Below are positions 47,985 to 60,141 of a stretch of DNA of 64,000 bases, piece by piece; position 1 is the first letter of the stretch, and the number at the start of each line of letters is the position of its first letter. The translations under genes were made by a program, and so were the position numbers. The notes below the pieces were generated by a model that had not been told where the DNA came from, made no database searches, and saw only the letters and a program-made list of their open reading frames with translations. The stretch is from Acanthosepion pharaonis (Eukaryota; Mollusca; Cephalopoda; Sepiida; Sepiidae): NCBI GenBank assembly GCA_903632075.3, contig CAHIKZ030005499.1:2957501-3021500 (forward strand), read 5' to 3'.

Positions 47985-48530
47985 ATTTTGGGGGTGAAGA
48001 CTTAATTAGGTACACATTTTACATTCAGACTATTGCTCTCATCTTTGTTGTTATCACAATGTTTCATCCATTCTGCTCTCTAGCCTTCATCAGGTGTATA
48101 TTGATCCATGTAACCAACACCTGTCCTTGTTCCACTGCACATAACTAGAGATTGGACTCACAGTTACTATGTTACCAAATTTACATATCTACACTTTAAT
48201 CCACTAGCCATTTGGTCCATAGGTTCATGAATTTGATGATATAGTAATTGTGAGTTCAATCCCTTGGTTGGCCAAGTGTGTACTTGAACTCAGTGGGAAC
48301 AGGGTGAGCAATAACTGAGCAGTACTAAAAATAAGAACTAGATGAGATATTCCTAGATATGGGCAATGGAATGCCAACAGTCTACCTTCATAGATTAAAT
48401 AAAATGTTCAGTTCAGAATTCCCTGTAAATTATCCAGATAGATATACACTTGATGAAGGCCAGAGGAGACAACAGCTGGAATGTGACAACAGCAACAACA
48501 AAGATGAGGACAATAGTCTGACTAAGTAGT
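47985..48530. repeat. interspersed repeat Z, copies 2 and 3 in inverted arrangement
   Basis: 48024-48101 on the - strand and 48443-48522 on the + strand are inverted copies around CTGATGAAGGC. The + copy extends upstream to about 48270 with the same order as 29277-29560. A tRNA B-box-like GTGAGTTCAATCCC sits at 48251. (CA)n follows at 48535-48557. Confidence 0.65.
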
Positions 48531-48557
48531 GTGCATACACACACACACACACACACA

Positions 48558-49400
48558 GAATATACTTAAGGAATAATATTGATAGGCATTCCTTTTAGAA
48601 TGGGCACTCAATATGAAAATTTTGATAGCGTAAAATTTAAAGGAAGATAAAAACAACAAATATTAAGTAGAGTTAACAATGAAATGACTGTCAATCTATT
48701 GTGTTAAGAAACCAGGTTTGTAAATAAGTACCCACGCATACATCTTTGGGATAGATGCATGGACAGATTATGACCTTTTGGAGCTTCTAGTCTAACTAAT
48801 GAAATTATGGAACCACACACACCTGTCTTGAATATTTTTTACCTGTTATACATTTTAGCAACATTTACATAACTTGATGTAAACTTATTGCAAATTATTT
48901 AATTAAATTAGAATATCTCGCTTTTGTATGTCAATAAAAATATTTTTTAAGAAATCCCACTATTTTACAATTTATTGCAAACCAAATTAGCACATATTTC
49001 AATACAACATAGTAAAAAAAACGCATTTTTATAACCAGCATTATAACAATAAAACAATCAAAATAAATATAAGTGTGTCATATTGATATTATTTCAGTTT
49101 ATGAAACTATTTAGAAGTTATAAAATCTAAAAAAAAATAATAAAATCACTGTTTTATAAAAAATTCTAGGTTTTAAACTTTCTGAACTAGAATCAAATAT
49201 GTTATCTCCTTGAAGCACACTGACACAAACTGAGATATTTTTTCCTTGCTTTGCTTCCTGCAAAGTCAAATAAATAAGATTTTGTCATATTGATATAATT
49301 TCAGTTCATGAAACTATTTAAAAGTTATTACATCTAGAAAATTAAAATCATTCCTTTATAAAAGTTTGAGGGGCCCTAGTTTTCAGCCTAAAGGATAATT
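48558..49400. repeat. AT-rich sequence with a direct duplication of about 100 bp
   Basis: 49077-49180 and 49283-49372 share TGTCATATTGATAT-ATTTCAGTT, ATGAAACTATTTA and TTATA-AA-TCTA blocks. No gene was identified. Confidence 0.6.
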
Positions 49401-51121
49401 CAGACCTTGATAGGTGACACAGTGTAGGAATTTATTTTTTGTTTACATTTTGAAAGATCTTCTGATGTTTTTTTAATAATTGGTTCTGGTCAGGAAATGT
49501 AACAATGTTTTAATTTCTCTTTTAGATATAAATTACATCTTTTTGACCCTTCAAAAAGCAAATACATTTTTTCATAATTTTTCAACTCACTTTGGATGTA
49601 CAGTACTCTTTTATCGTTTTGTTTTTGCCTATACTTTAGCAGTGTTTGTACTGTTTTCATATAATTTTCTCTTAAAGAAGGATTTATAGTTTGAAAATCT
49701 TTGTTTCCAAGGTCTCTGGGTAGTTCCAATATGCACCATATAAGTTCCATTACTTCTTTCACCATAGGTTGCTATGCAAACATTTTTTCATTAAATAATC
49801 ACCCTCAAAAGACTACTTTTCTTGCTCCTATAGTTCCAGGAGTGGATATAGAATTACCATTATAATTAGCATCACCAACTTTCAATATCTTGTAAAACAT
49901 GTTCATCATGCAGCAATAACAGATTTTAATGGAATTCCTGTTAAATATATTGTGCAGTTGACAGGAAGAGTTTATCAATTAAGCTGTTAAACATCTTTAC
50001 CATTACAGCCTTGTTAAATGTTTAGGAGTGAATCATATTAAGTTATATCCTCTATATGGTAGGATCTTCAGATAAGTACCTCATCCTTTTCAATGCTACT
50101 ATATATTTAACTTGCTTGTTCAAAAATTTTGGAATTGTAAGAGTTCACTGATATCAAAACCTGCTTAAAAATAGCAGGTAGCTTACTGGACAAAGTGTTA
50201 TATAATGTTATTCAAGAAAGGCTGATAAACACCACTGTTGGGACTTAATGAAGAAATTTACCTACTTCAAATCAGTTTCAATTTGTATTCTGAAGCTAGA
50301 CCCTTTGAAAGATTTTTCTTTGTGATACAGTCAGTTTCACTACTATCATACCTGAGAATCATTAATGTGTCATTCCTTTGAAATCCTTGTTCAAAAATTT
50401 ACTCAACTTTGAGAACAAGAAAATTTCAAATTTGTAAAATCTCAAGCACATCATAACTCTCCATAGTGACATCAAAACATTTTTTATCTCTTCTTTTTCT
50501 CTAGGGTATAGCACTGAACTGCAGCAGTGCTTGATGATTCTGAATTGTTTTTCAGTTGAGCAAGTCAAATTGATGGCCTTTTCAAGAATTTCCTACTTAA
50601 TATAGTCCTTGATATCTAAGTCTGTCAACATCTATCTGTCTATCCATCTCAGTTTGTTCATATATGTGTGTGTGTATGTGTTATATATGGTGGATATGTA
50701 TTAATAAACATTTTATTGATTCTTTTTAAATATATAGGTAAGTAAAGTTGTTAATTTAAGATAAATGCCTGAAAATTGTGTCTACAATTTTAGGTTCATA
50801 ATTGTTAGAAGCAATTAGCCCCTTTTTTTTTCTATCAGCTAAAATCAAACAACCTCATTCCCTATTTTGATTCATTGATCTTTTTGATCAATACTGATAT
50901 ACATCCCTGACCTGTATTTTAAGTAGGGAGGGGTATCAAGTACCCATTTCAGCAGCTATACACTTTGTTATCAGCCATCTTATTGATATATTGATTTTGC
51001 AGACATTCAGATTGCAATAGATACCCTAGCAGTTTTTATAGTCTTGATTCAATTGATATCATTTAATTAAATCATTAGCTACTTTATCATGATATTATAA
51101 TTTCTTTTTATAATTCTTTAG
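49401..51121. other. unassigned intronic sequence
   Basis: Several - strand frames (49765-49490, 50568-50362) look like broken remains of a longer coding sequence, but I cannot name it. Confidence 0.3.
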
Positions 51122-51220
51122 GTAAAATCTCAAATTGAGGATCAAGTGAGAAAGATGATTATATCATACAGAAAAGATGAAGATTTACAAAATCTAATAG
51201 ATTGGGTACAAAAAGGCTGG
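51122..51220 (+). CDS. tetraspanin, internal exon encoding start of large extracellular loop (99 bp)
   Basis: Seen: TTCTTTAG acceptor, 99 bp open in phase 0, then GTAAGT donor. The 33 residues end with YRKDEDLQNLIDWVQKGW. Known: TSPAN5/14-type proteins have a Y-R-D-D-x-D-L-Q-N-L-I-D block at the same place, just before the CCG motif, and tetraspanins commonly have a 75-bp exon followed by a 99-bp exon. It joins in frame to the exon ending at 30450, across a 20,671-bp intron. The loop region helps partner recognition. The next exon should begin with the CCG cysteines; I did not find it before position 64000. No frameshift or stop is present in either exon, so this appears to be a functional gene. 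Confidence 0.88.
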
Positions 51221-52358
51221 GTAAGTATAATGGTTTTTATTATATCTATTAAGATTATTATTAAGATAAATATAATTTCATACCCATGTTCCTGCTAAAT
51301 AAAAACAACAGCTAAACTGCCAACAAAGGCTTCATTGGTTAGTGGCAATACAGTTCTTTTTTTTATTGTCTAGCTGCCTATCTCCATTGCTTGAAGATGA
51401 CACTTACTAGTTGTCCATTCACATCAGCTGGTACCCTAAACATTGCTTTAGGGCATATTCCAGAATGACTGTTGCTGTATGGTTGGACTCAACAGTCAGG
51501 TTGTTCTCTCTGATGATCAACATATATCACAGTGTGTTGATATGGATTTGGCCAGGGGACACATGTCAAAGTAATTCACACTTGTTTCTTCTTCCCCTAC
51601 TTTTTCTGTATTAGAAGTGGTCATAGGATTTGAAATAAGGATTGTCTCTTGTTCAATTTCTTTTTTCTCTGTTCTATCTCTGAATAAAGTGAGGCTCTTA
51701 TCAACTATAGAATAGCAAATTGTTGTTTTTTCTAATATTACTATTATTACCACTGACAGCTGATCCCTGGCCAATTTCTAACTTGACATAAAAAGATTCC
51801 ACCAACAAATATATTTACATTACATTTGGTGCTATGATAAGATTTTGATAGAATTGGGCCATGAAAGTAAATTTTTACGACAATGGGAATTACTCAAACT
51901 TTTATGTTTTTATTATATTAATATTTAAAAACTTAAAATGCATTATATTGACTTAAAAAAAAAAACTAAAATTCTAAAGTTAGAAGACATTTACCAAAAA
52001 CATTTTTAAAAATGTTATTTTTTTGTAATAAATCTTTTGAATGTTCTTTTCATCATCTTATTTTTTCTTTTTATCATCATTTTCTATATCAAATATTCTT
52101 TGTTTGATTTTGACACATTTTATCAGATTTACCAGTGGAATAAATGAAACACCAATATTATCATCTATAGTATCCACAGTATTATCAACAGTAAAATTCA
52201 CAGAGATAGCAAGCAGAGAAACAAACTAACTTGTTGTTCAATGTCTTTATTGTAGATATAGAGAAATGTATATATCTTTATACTCAAATATTATTAAATA
52301 CACACAAACTTTTACAAATAATATATACAATCACATATACTTATATTCAAATACACTA

Positions 52359-52421
<63 letters not shown>

Positions 52422-52462
52422 ATAATGTGTGTGTGTGTGTATAAATGTATATTGTATATATT
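51221..52462. other. downstream tetraspanin intron, AT-rich
   Basis: No next exon was seen. A long (TA)n lies at 52359-52412. Confidence 0.5.
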
Positions 52463-54190
52463 ATTATTTATATATTATATGCATGGTACTTATTAGAAAG
52501 CGCTCAATATCAGAGATAGAGCTAACATATTTGGTTGGATTGATGTGAGTTTGTGACCCTGGGTTTCACGCTTTTGCGATCATCAGACAAACTGATCAAT
52601 TTTTTTAAATTTTGGATTTATGTAGATTGCATGTATTGGTGTTATTATTGAAGTGGGGTGGGGAGAAATTGTCGTCGTGATGTCACTCATGCTAACACAA
52701 ACATAGATGCATGTCCGTACACCCGTTGAGATACGCAGACAAACATTCACACTCACTCGCCTGCTGGGTCTCATACAGACATAAACATATGTGGACAGTA
52801 TGGGATTTGACATATGTATGTATATGTGTGCTGTTGTCTATATACATATGCATTTGTATGTTGAAATTCAAAGATTGAAAGTGTAGCAAAAATTTCTTGT
52901 GCATGTATACATGTCAACAATCAGACCATTTTTCTATTCTTTCGATGAATTTTTCTATTTCTCGCACGCGTATATATATAACGTGTGGTGGGGGTCTCGT
53001 GAAAATTTTGACCCAAAAAAAATTGTTATTATTTTTATTTTTTAAGGCTGATTTGTTATTATTTTAAAGCTTGCTATTTGCTTATTTTTGATGACTACGT
53101 ATCTGTAACTGGTAGAAATTGCAGTTTGTAATCCTTATTGGTGGCATTAAATATGCTGGGTCGAGGGGAGTAGTTTATATTAATATAGCAGGTTTATATG
53201 TTAATAGTAGATGTGATGTAGTAACAGTGTTGGGGATTGGTGGTAATGATAATATTAGTAGCTAATAGTTATTGTAAATTGGTAGAAGTGATTACTAATG
53301 GTGGTGGAAGAATGATAATAACAATAAATGTAATTATTGTGATAGTAGCATGAACTAAAGAGTATTTGTTTTATATCCGTTTGGTATAAATTCTGAAAAT
53401 AGGTATTTATTCTCATGCCTACATTTGGAGATTATCTCTGATCTTTTGTTTAGTAAATTCTTTTCTGGGGTATGGGATATTATTGCTACTTTTACGTGTA
53501 GGCAAAGTAGGCATATTTTGTAATGTTGCTGTAGGCAGGTGCTTTTTTCAATATTTTCCAACTTATTCTTTGTGTGATATTTCTCACTTTTAGCTGCCAT
53601 AAATATGTCAATAGTTTAGTGCTGTTCAAGTATTTTCTGTTGGTGAATGAAAGGTTGTGGTTGTTTTTCCTCTTCTTGAATGGATCTTCAGTGGCACCGA
53701 TGTAGTACATTGTGCTGTTGTTTGCACTTACCTTGGCTTTGTATATTGTATTCGTATGTTGGCAATTTCACTGGAGTGGACATGTTGTTCTAATTTTGCA
53801 GTTGCATTTTGGATCCTTGGTTTCATTTTTGTATGTTGTCATTTTTTGTTGTGACTTTTGATTATTTCTGTTATATTTTTTGTGCAGCTGTATCTGATTT
53901 TAATGTTATTTTTGTTGAATATACATTTCTACTCATTGCTATACTAATCGGTTTGTTTCAGTGAAGTGCTTTTCTATTAAGTTTAGGAATGTCTTGCCTA
54001 TGTTCATTTTGACGGTTTTGTTGTATAGTGGATTAAACCAGATAATATTTCTTTTTCTGTTTTTGCATTTCGGCTGTGGACATGTATATTGTAGATGTTG
54101 TGTGTATCCACTTCCTTTTAGTGCTTCATTGTATGGTGTTTTTTTGTTATTGAAAATGTGTATGTTAGATATATATATATATATATATAT
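52463..54190 (-). mobile_element. Penelope-like element family 1, 3' part, copy B
   Basis: On the - strand, in order: EALKGSGYTQHLQYTCPQPK, RNIIWFNPLYNKTVKMNIGK and FLNLIEKHF (PLE linker region, 54170-53945); YYIGATEDPFKKRKNNHNLS (GIY-YIG-type nuclease, 53707); YLNSTKLLTYLWQLKVRN; WKILKKAPAYSNIT; and LLNKRSEIISKCRHENKYLF ending in PNGYKTNTL and a stop at 53355. Three or so frameshifts break it. A 3' UTR of about 880 bp follows, with an intact hammerhead motif and the common end at about 52463. It extends further 5' than copy A and stops at a (TA)n tract. Known: PLEs are EN+ retroelements, and many carry hammerhead motifs in their terminal repeats. Confidence 0.88.
52539..52600 (-). ncRNA. type I hammerhead ribozyme motif with intact core (copy B)
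   Basis: Read on the - strand: outer stem I ATTGAT/ATCAAT, an internal loop CA opposite TCAC, inner stem I GTTTGT/ACAAAC (all pairs perfect), CUGAUGA (52586-52580), stem II CGC-AAAA-GCG preceded by a U·U juxtaposition, GAAA (52567-52564), stem III ACCC-A-GGGU, and GUC (52557-52555). Predicted cleavage lies between 52555 and 52554. A loop in stem I is typical of natural, fast hammerheads. The U·U at the base of stem II and the very short stem III are unusual and could slow it. Confidence 0.85.
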
Positions 54191-54931
54191 ACACATACAA
54201 ACTTATCAAGAAATGTACAATCATATCAGTTTACATCCTCCAGTCATTAAATGAATACAAAATCAAAATAAAGTAATAGTTTCTAGTGAGACTTGAACTT
54301 GCATTGCTTTTTTTGGGAGATAAAAATTTAACCAGTTTGGCCACAGAATCTTAGAGCCCAGTGGACCACAATTCTACATTTCTGTTGCCATTTCTCCGCT
54401 TCAAATCCTTGTATGAATTTTCTTTTCATATGCAACTCATAAAAAGTCTTAGGTTTTTCTGAGATTAAGTATTTTCATTAATGAATTCAAATCAAATAAT
54501 GATAATCTTTTTTGGAACAAACTTTATTGACTAAAACAGATACTACAGAAAGCTGAGCAAAAATAAAAACAGGGAAAAAAAGACTTGAATCTCAGAATGT
54601 TATTTTTAAGGCATAGAGATACTTCCCACTTAGAAGATTGGTGCAACACAATCTTCTATTCTCATTTCACTTTATTCAGCCTTGAACTGTTCTATAATGA
54701 ATATCAAAAAGTCAAAATAAATATTGTGTTCTTTGTTGCCATTTGTTAAAAAGAAACAGATTTTTATTTCTTTCCACTTCTTATCTATTATTTTATCATA
54801 TCTACCTTGTTAAAAGTGAATTTTACAAACTGAAAATCTAATAGGGAAAGGTATTTATATTAAAAAAGAAGTTTTTTTTTTTTCTATGTTAATAAAATAC
54901 ATATTGACTAAATAATTGTATTTGTCCATTA
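54191..54931. other. AT-rich sequence without recognised feature
   Basis: Nothing identified. Confidence 0.4.
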
Positions 54932-55032
54932 GTGGAGGCACAGTGGACTAATGGATAACAGCTCAGATTGAGGAATTGGAGAGTTGAGTTTGAATTCCAG
55001 TTGAGTTTATTATATTCACTTATGTACTAATA
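54932..55032 (+). repeat. tRNA-derived SINE, copy 3, cut by long-TIR element
   Basis: GGAGGCACAGTGGACTAATG, then GCTCAGATTGAGGAATTGGA, a B-box-like GAGTTTGAATTCC, and TATTCACTTATGTACTAATA. It is interrupted exactly where the long-TIR element begins. Confidence 0.8.
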
Positions 55033-58000
55033 TTAGGTATCTCCACTTTTTCGCAAAAAACAGTATAGTGTAATGAAAAAGGCCACAAACTTAATAAAAA
55101 TAAAGTTTTAGCATCAAAATGTTTATGTTATTATTAAGATGAAAGACCAAAGTATTTTTTGATTATTTTTTTTTAATTTTTTTAATCCTTTCTAACACAT
55201 TCAAAATTTTGGTTAAAATTTTCTTTTGTTTACGTCATTGGGGTAGTGTAATAATTACATTGACTTTTTTTAAATTTTTTTTTCTGTTAAAAACACATCA
55301 ATTTGGATAATGCAATAAAACTATGACATTATTTAATTAGAAAAGTTTTTAATTTTTTTGTAAATAAGTTATATTAAGGACACTATTGTCTGAAGAAATA
55401 AAATTTTTCCAATGAATAATGAATTTTTACAAGAACCTTTTCATTTTTTTTTTTCATTTTTAATTATTATAATTTATAATAGTTTAAAAATTGTGTAAAA
55501 TTCTGTATTGGGCTATTTCCTGGTTGCGATATAGTAATTAAGTGGAAACAAAATTTACAAATCCAAAATTGAAAAGATTAATAAACATAGTTTTACTATT
55601 CTATTTTTTAAATAATTTTTTATTTTTTTTACTTAATTCATTCTGTTTTTTTTTTATTTATTTATAGAAGGCTAAACATGACATTATTATGAAGATTTCA
55701 CTTTAGCTTTCAATTAAAGCAAAAATGAAATCTTCAAGAACGCTTTTTTATTTTTAAAAATTCATTTTAAACCTTAGAAATTGAAAATTTATACCAAAAA
55801 AGTACATTTGTAAAAAAAAAAAAAAATAATAATAATTATAGAACAACTTTTAAGTTGAATGATTAAAGAATTGGTAAATTTGTATTCATAGATGTACAAG
55901 TGAAAATTTGGCGCCCTGAAACTTTTCTGCTGCTCTATTAGTCTATATATTTTGGGGACTATTGTCTTCATCTTTGTAACATTTAATAGATTTCAGGTGA
56001 TATATTCTTTGACCATCTGAAATTGTCTGAAGTTCCAAGATGAAGTCTTTTCCTAGTTTTACATTTTTTTTGTTTAATTTATGTCAGAAAAAGATATTTA
56101 GGACTTTACCAGATAGATGTACCTGAGCAGAAGGTTAAATTAAATAAAGAAGATTATAACAATAGTTTTAAAAATAAAGAAAAGTATTTGTAAAATTATA
56201 GGTAAAATAGGTAAAATTTTTCTTAAAAACAACCATTTTCTTAATTTTAAGAAATTTGTAAAACCTGTTGGGTAAAATGAAGACTTCTTACAAGGAAAAA
56301 ATTGTAAAACCTGAGGAAATTCTACAATGCATCTTTATTATTTAACAGTAAAATACAAATAATCCATATTTTAATAATACAAATATAAAAGAAAATCATA
56401 TTTTTTTTATAATTTTTAAATAATGGTCTATTCCTTTATAGATATGATAGAAAAACAAAACTTCTTGAGCTGTAATTTTTTTTCAGGAAAAAATATTCCA
56501 CTTTTTTCTACTTTACCATGCCTTTCTACTTTGCTATGCTTTTCTACTTTACCATTCTTTTCTACCAATTGTTATATTTATCAACTTCTTTCTTTAATTT
56601 TCTATTTATTGCTATTCTTTATGCATTGGTATACTTTTCTACTCATTGCTGTACTTTACTGATTATTAAACTTTTCTACTCATTACTATATGTATTGTTA
56701 TACTTTTTATTGCTATACTTATTGTTATACATTTCTACTCATTGCTATACTAATTTCATTATTACATTCTACATGTGAAAAAAGTAAAAGTTGTCAGCTG
56801 TTAAATCCTGCTAGTATATTTCAACTTTTGACATCCCAGTAGAATCATCAACAAGTTTGTGACTTATGAGATTCAATTTTTGTGTTTGATATCAAAATAC
56901 TGGAAATATACTTACTAAGACAGGTACAAGTCAGTAACAGGTCCACTAGTAGTACAATAAATTGTGAGTTTTACATATTGTAAGTTAGGGAGGTAGGTAG
57001 ATAAGTACTAAAAATCAGATTGATATAAAGATTCTTCTTCTTACAACTATATCAAAAGTATTGTTATAGGAAGCAGATCAAATACTTTTTCATTCTCACT
57101 TTAGATTTTTCTATTAACCTGATGTTGCTGAACTTTTATCAAGATATTTTACCATCAACACCACCACCACCACTACTACTACTACTACAACAACAATAGT
57201 GTAAGAAATATGAAAATACTCTTATAGGCATATGAAATGGGATGTCAGGGCAAATAAATTGTACAGTTTACCTTTTGCAAACTTTGAAGTTATTAAACAT
57301 TTCTTTTTATCTGTCATATGAATCTTACAAACTATTTTAAAGCTTTAGACATGACTATTAATTTGAGACTTTGAAATTCAATATTTCATACAAATGGCTG
57401 CTGTTTGTTTATATCAGTGCAGAACAAACCAGTTTTCATCCTGTTCAGATAAATGTTACCATCATTCAGCAAATAAACTTTCAGATTATAATAAGCATTC
57501 ATTTTCTATACCAATAAAACCTGAAGTAGTTAATAATGAAAAATTAATTGAAAATTTTACATTTTAAGTAGTTATATTTTCTGAATTCTGACACTCATGA
57601 CAAATAAAAATTCAGCCCTTCATTTGAAATCATCCAGAGTTTTCAATGTTCATACTTTTATCAATTTAAATTGCCAGACATCCTTCTGCTTACAAGAAAA
57701 CCTGATGCTAAGTTTTAAAATTTTCTAATCTCAGTAAACATCATCACTTGTTAAATGAAAAGCCTGAGAAACTAAATGTAAGAAAAATAATTATTTAAAA
57801 TTGATTTTTGACATTTACAGATTGAGTTTTTCATTTCACCACTGATTTTAAGCTCTTACTTTAAAATAATTGAAGTGGACGGAATTTCAAACAGGAATAT
57901 TTAAAAAGAAATATGTAATTGTATTAAAAAAATTTAAATGGTTTACCAATTTTACAAATAAAAATTTCTGTAACTTTTTTTCCCCATTTACCCCAATGTG

Positions 58001-58564
58001 TACTTGAAATTTAACAGACAATTAGATGAGGTCATTAAGTGGATGAAAGAAACACAAATTTCTATTAAGTTGTCTCATTTTGTAAAACCATAATTGGTAT
58101 AAGTTTTCTTTAAAGTCTGATTGTCTGTAGCTGATAGCAATAAACATCAATCAATAGGTACCTTGTCTTGTCAATAATAATTGTATCCTTACAGACTTCC
58201 ATACAGCCTAAGTGCAAATTTTTTAATAGAAATCTAACAGCATGGAAAATACTTTGGTATTCAACTCTTGATCAATACTTATTCAATCAAGATAGTATGA
58301 AATTATAAACAAATCATGTTATAGGAAATGTTAATAATTTCAAGCAATCCTGATTGAATAAATATTCATTTCTTGATTTTATCCCACTTTCTATATTATC
58401 AATTTCTAATTAGAAATAATAGGTTCTGTGAATTTTTAAACAATTTTCAAATTATTTTGTAATTGATACTGTAAAATCTAACAAACCATTGACTTGTCAA
58501 GTATATTTGTTTTATAATTCACAACAAAATGAATCATTTAATGTTTAAAAAAAACTTTTGAATA

Positions 58565-58584
58565 TTTCATACATACATACATAC

Positions 58585-58639
<55 letters not shown>

Positions 58640-58640
58640 T
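58565..58640. repeat. (ATAC)n(TA)n(CA)n microsatellite
   Basis: Compound tract inside the long-TIR element. Confidence 0.95.
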
Positions 58641-59624
58641 GCACACATTAGGTACCTCTTGAAAAAAAATAATACATAAGGTTTAAAAATACCAAATTTA
58701 AATTGACTGGAAAGGGTTTTAATTTTATTTTTGCTAAAATGACTGGTTAGCTCCCTTTTTTAGTCACCTTTCATTAAAAAAAGTCTTACAAAAATAAATT
58801 ATACTTTTCTGAAACTTTATTTGAGGAATATTAGCTGATTTAAAGTATAATTAATCTGATTTGAAACAAATATTACTTTAAGTTTAAAATATCACAGAAA
58901 TGCATTTTTTAGCCTGATAGTAGCTGTTTTGTTGTGTTGACAGCTTGATGACAAGTCTAATATTCTATGGAAACATAATTTAAGAAAATGACATCGGCAC
59001 TTTTTTATATAATTTTTAAGTACTCAGTAATCTTAAAAAATTAGGAAAGTAATCTTTGTAATCTGATTTTTTATTTTAAAAATGTTGACTTTAAATTTTA
59101 TATAGTTATTGCTCTTATTTTCTAATAATGCCATATATGGTCACCTGTACTTACAAAAATGGACAAGTTTATAGACACCTACAAAAAAATTCAGAATTCT
59201 TTTAAAAATATTAGTGCTTGATGATTGGTATTGAGATTTTCCATTTATAATTAGTAAATATAGCTTTCTCTTATTAATAAAATCATCTAAAAGGCTGAAA
59301 TTATTAAAGAATTTTAAGATTCGAAAACTTAATGAATTTCTCTAATTAAAATTTAAAAAATGAAAACAATTCTTGTAAAAATTCATTATTCATCAAAAAA
59401 ATGTTTTTGACACTATTGTCCTAAACATATCTTATTTATAAAAGCTTTTCTACTTAAATGTCATAGTTTTATTGCTTTTTTTATTTTCCAATTCAGAGCA
59501 GATTTTCAGTAAATGGTAAACTGACAAAAACAAAATAATGATGATTAAATTCTCCAAGGAGTCCTGCTTTTAACTAATATAAATATGAAGAGAATAAAAT
59601 TTTAATTTCTTGAAATTATGTGAG

Positions 59625-59627
<3 letters not shown>

Positions 59628-59674
<47 letters not shown>
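59628..59674. repeat. (TA)n microsatellite
   Basis: Pure TA run just inside the right arm of the long-TIR element. Confidence 0.95.
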
Positions 59675-59675
<1 letters not shown>

Positions 59676-60072
59676 CCCACTAACACAAGAAAAACAAGAT
59701 TTTTAATCAAAATTTTGAACATGCTAGAGAGGATTAAAAACATTTAATGAAATATTCAAAAAATACTTTGGTCTTTCCTCTTAATAATAACAAACATTTT
59801 GACAATAAAACTTTGTTTTTATCAAGTTTAGGGCCTTTTTTCATGGTGTGGTCTTTTTTTAGAAAGTTTTTGGAGATACCTAATAAATATACACATACAT
59901 ACATACACACACACAATGTTCCTCACAATTAGCACAACTCAACTTTGAATTTCATTCATAATGCAATTATCAGATGCAGATTGGAAACTGACCACTGCTC
60001 CACTATCTTAACACTAGGTTATAAATACCAATTTTTTTTACACTACTCACTATTTGCTACTTACATATATAT

Positions 60073-60141
60073 ATTATTGCTTCAAATATTATTATAGCAG
60101 ACACTTGTATTTGAAATAGCTGCCCCATTTTTATTTTAAAC
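60073..60141. repeat. single diverged arm of the hairpin MITE family
   Basis: Aligns with the arm at 40172-40260 through TATT-CTT-AAA-ATTATT, AGC/TGGAC/TACTC-like and CCCATTTTTATTTTAAAC. It directly abuts the LINE at 60125, with overlap at the edge. Confidence 0.5.

Larger units (their letters stand above)
30451..51121 (+). other. tetraspanin intron, 20.7 kb, packed with mobile elements
   Basis: This intron has GTAAGT at its start and TTTAG at its end. Both flanking exons are in phase 0. It contains LINE fragments, an LTR, a mariner, a possible Helitron, hairpin elements and at least two Penelope-like element families, described separately. Stretches not covered by those entries are AT-rich with (TA)n and (GT)n tracts and no coding signal that I can see. 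Confidence 0.8.
55033..59883. mobile_element. long-TIR element, copy 2 (4.85 kb, non-coding)
   Basis: The left end TTAGGTATCTCCA and its inverted match at 59883 open inverted arms that stay alignable for roughly 450-500 bp. They share AAACTTAATAAAAATAAAGT, GTTATTATTAAGA, GCAATAAAACTATGACATT and AATAATGAATTTTTACAAGA. These arms also match copy 1 at 22893-25038. No transposase-like frame was seen in the interior; the frames near 56423-56778 are low-complexity. A small hairpin (GAAGATTTCA stem) lies at 55691-55736. Simple repeats occur at 58565-58640 and 59628-59674. Confidence 0.7.

Noticed and set aside
48447..48500. Hammerhead-like TTGATGAAGGCC ... in repeat Z
   Set aside because: No intact GAAA-stem-NUH follows in this copy and no stem II can be drawn; kept only as a weak family-level note.
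49490..50568. - strand frames with a KRCNLYLKEKL string recalling PLE nuclease
   Set aside because: The resemblance is a few residues only, with no GIY-YIG motif or neighbouring PLE blocks.
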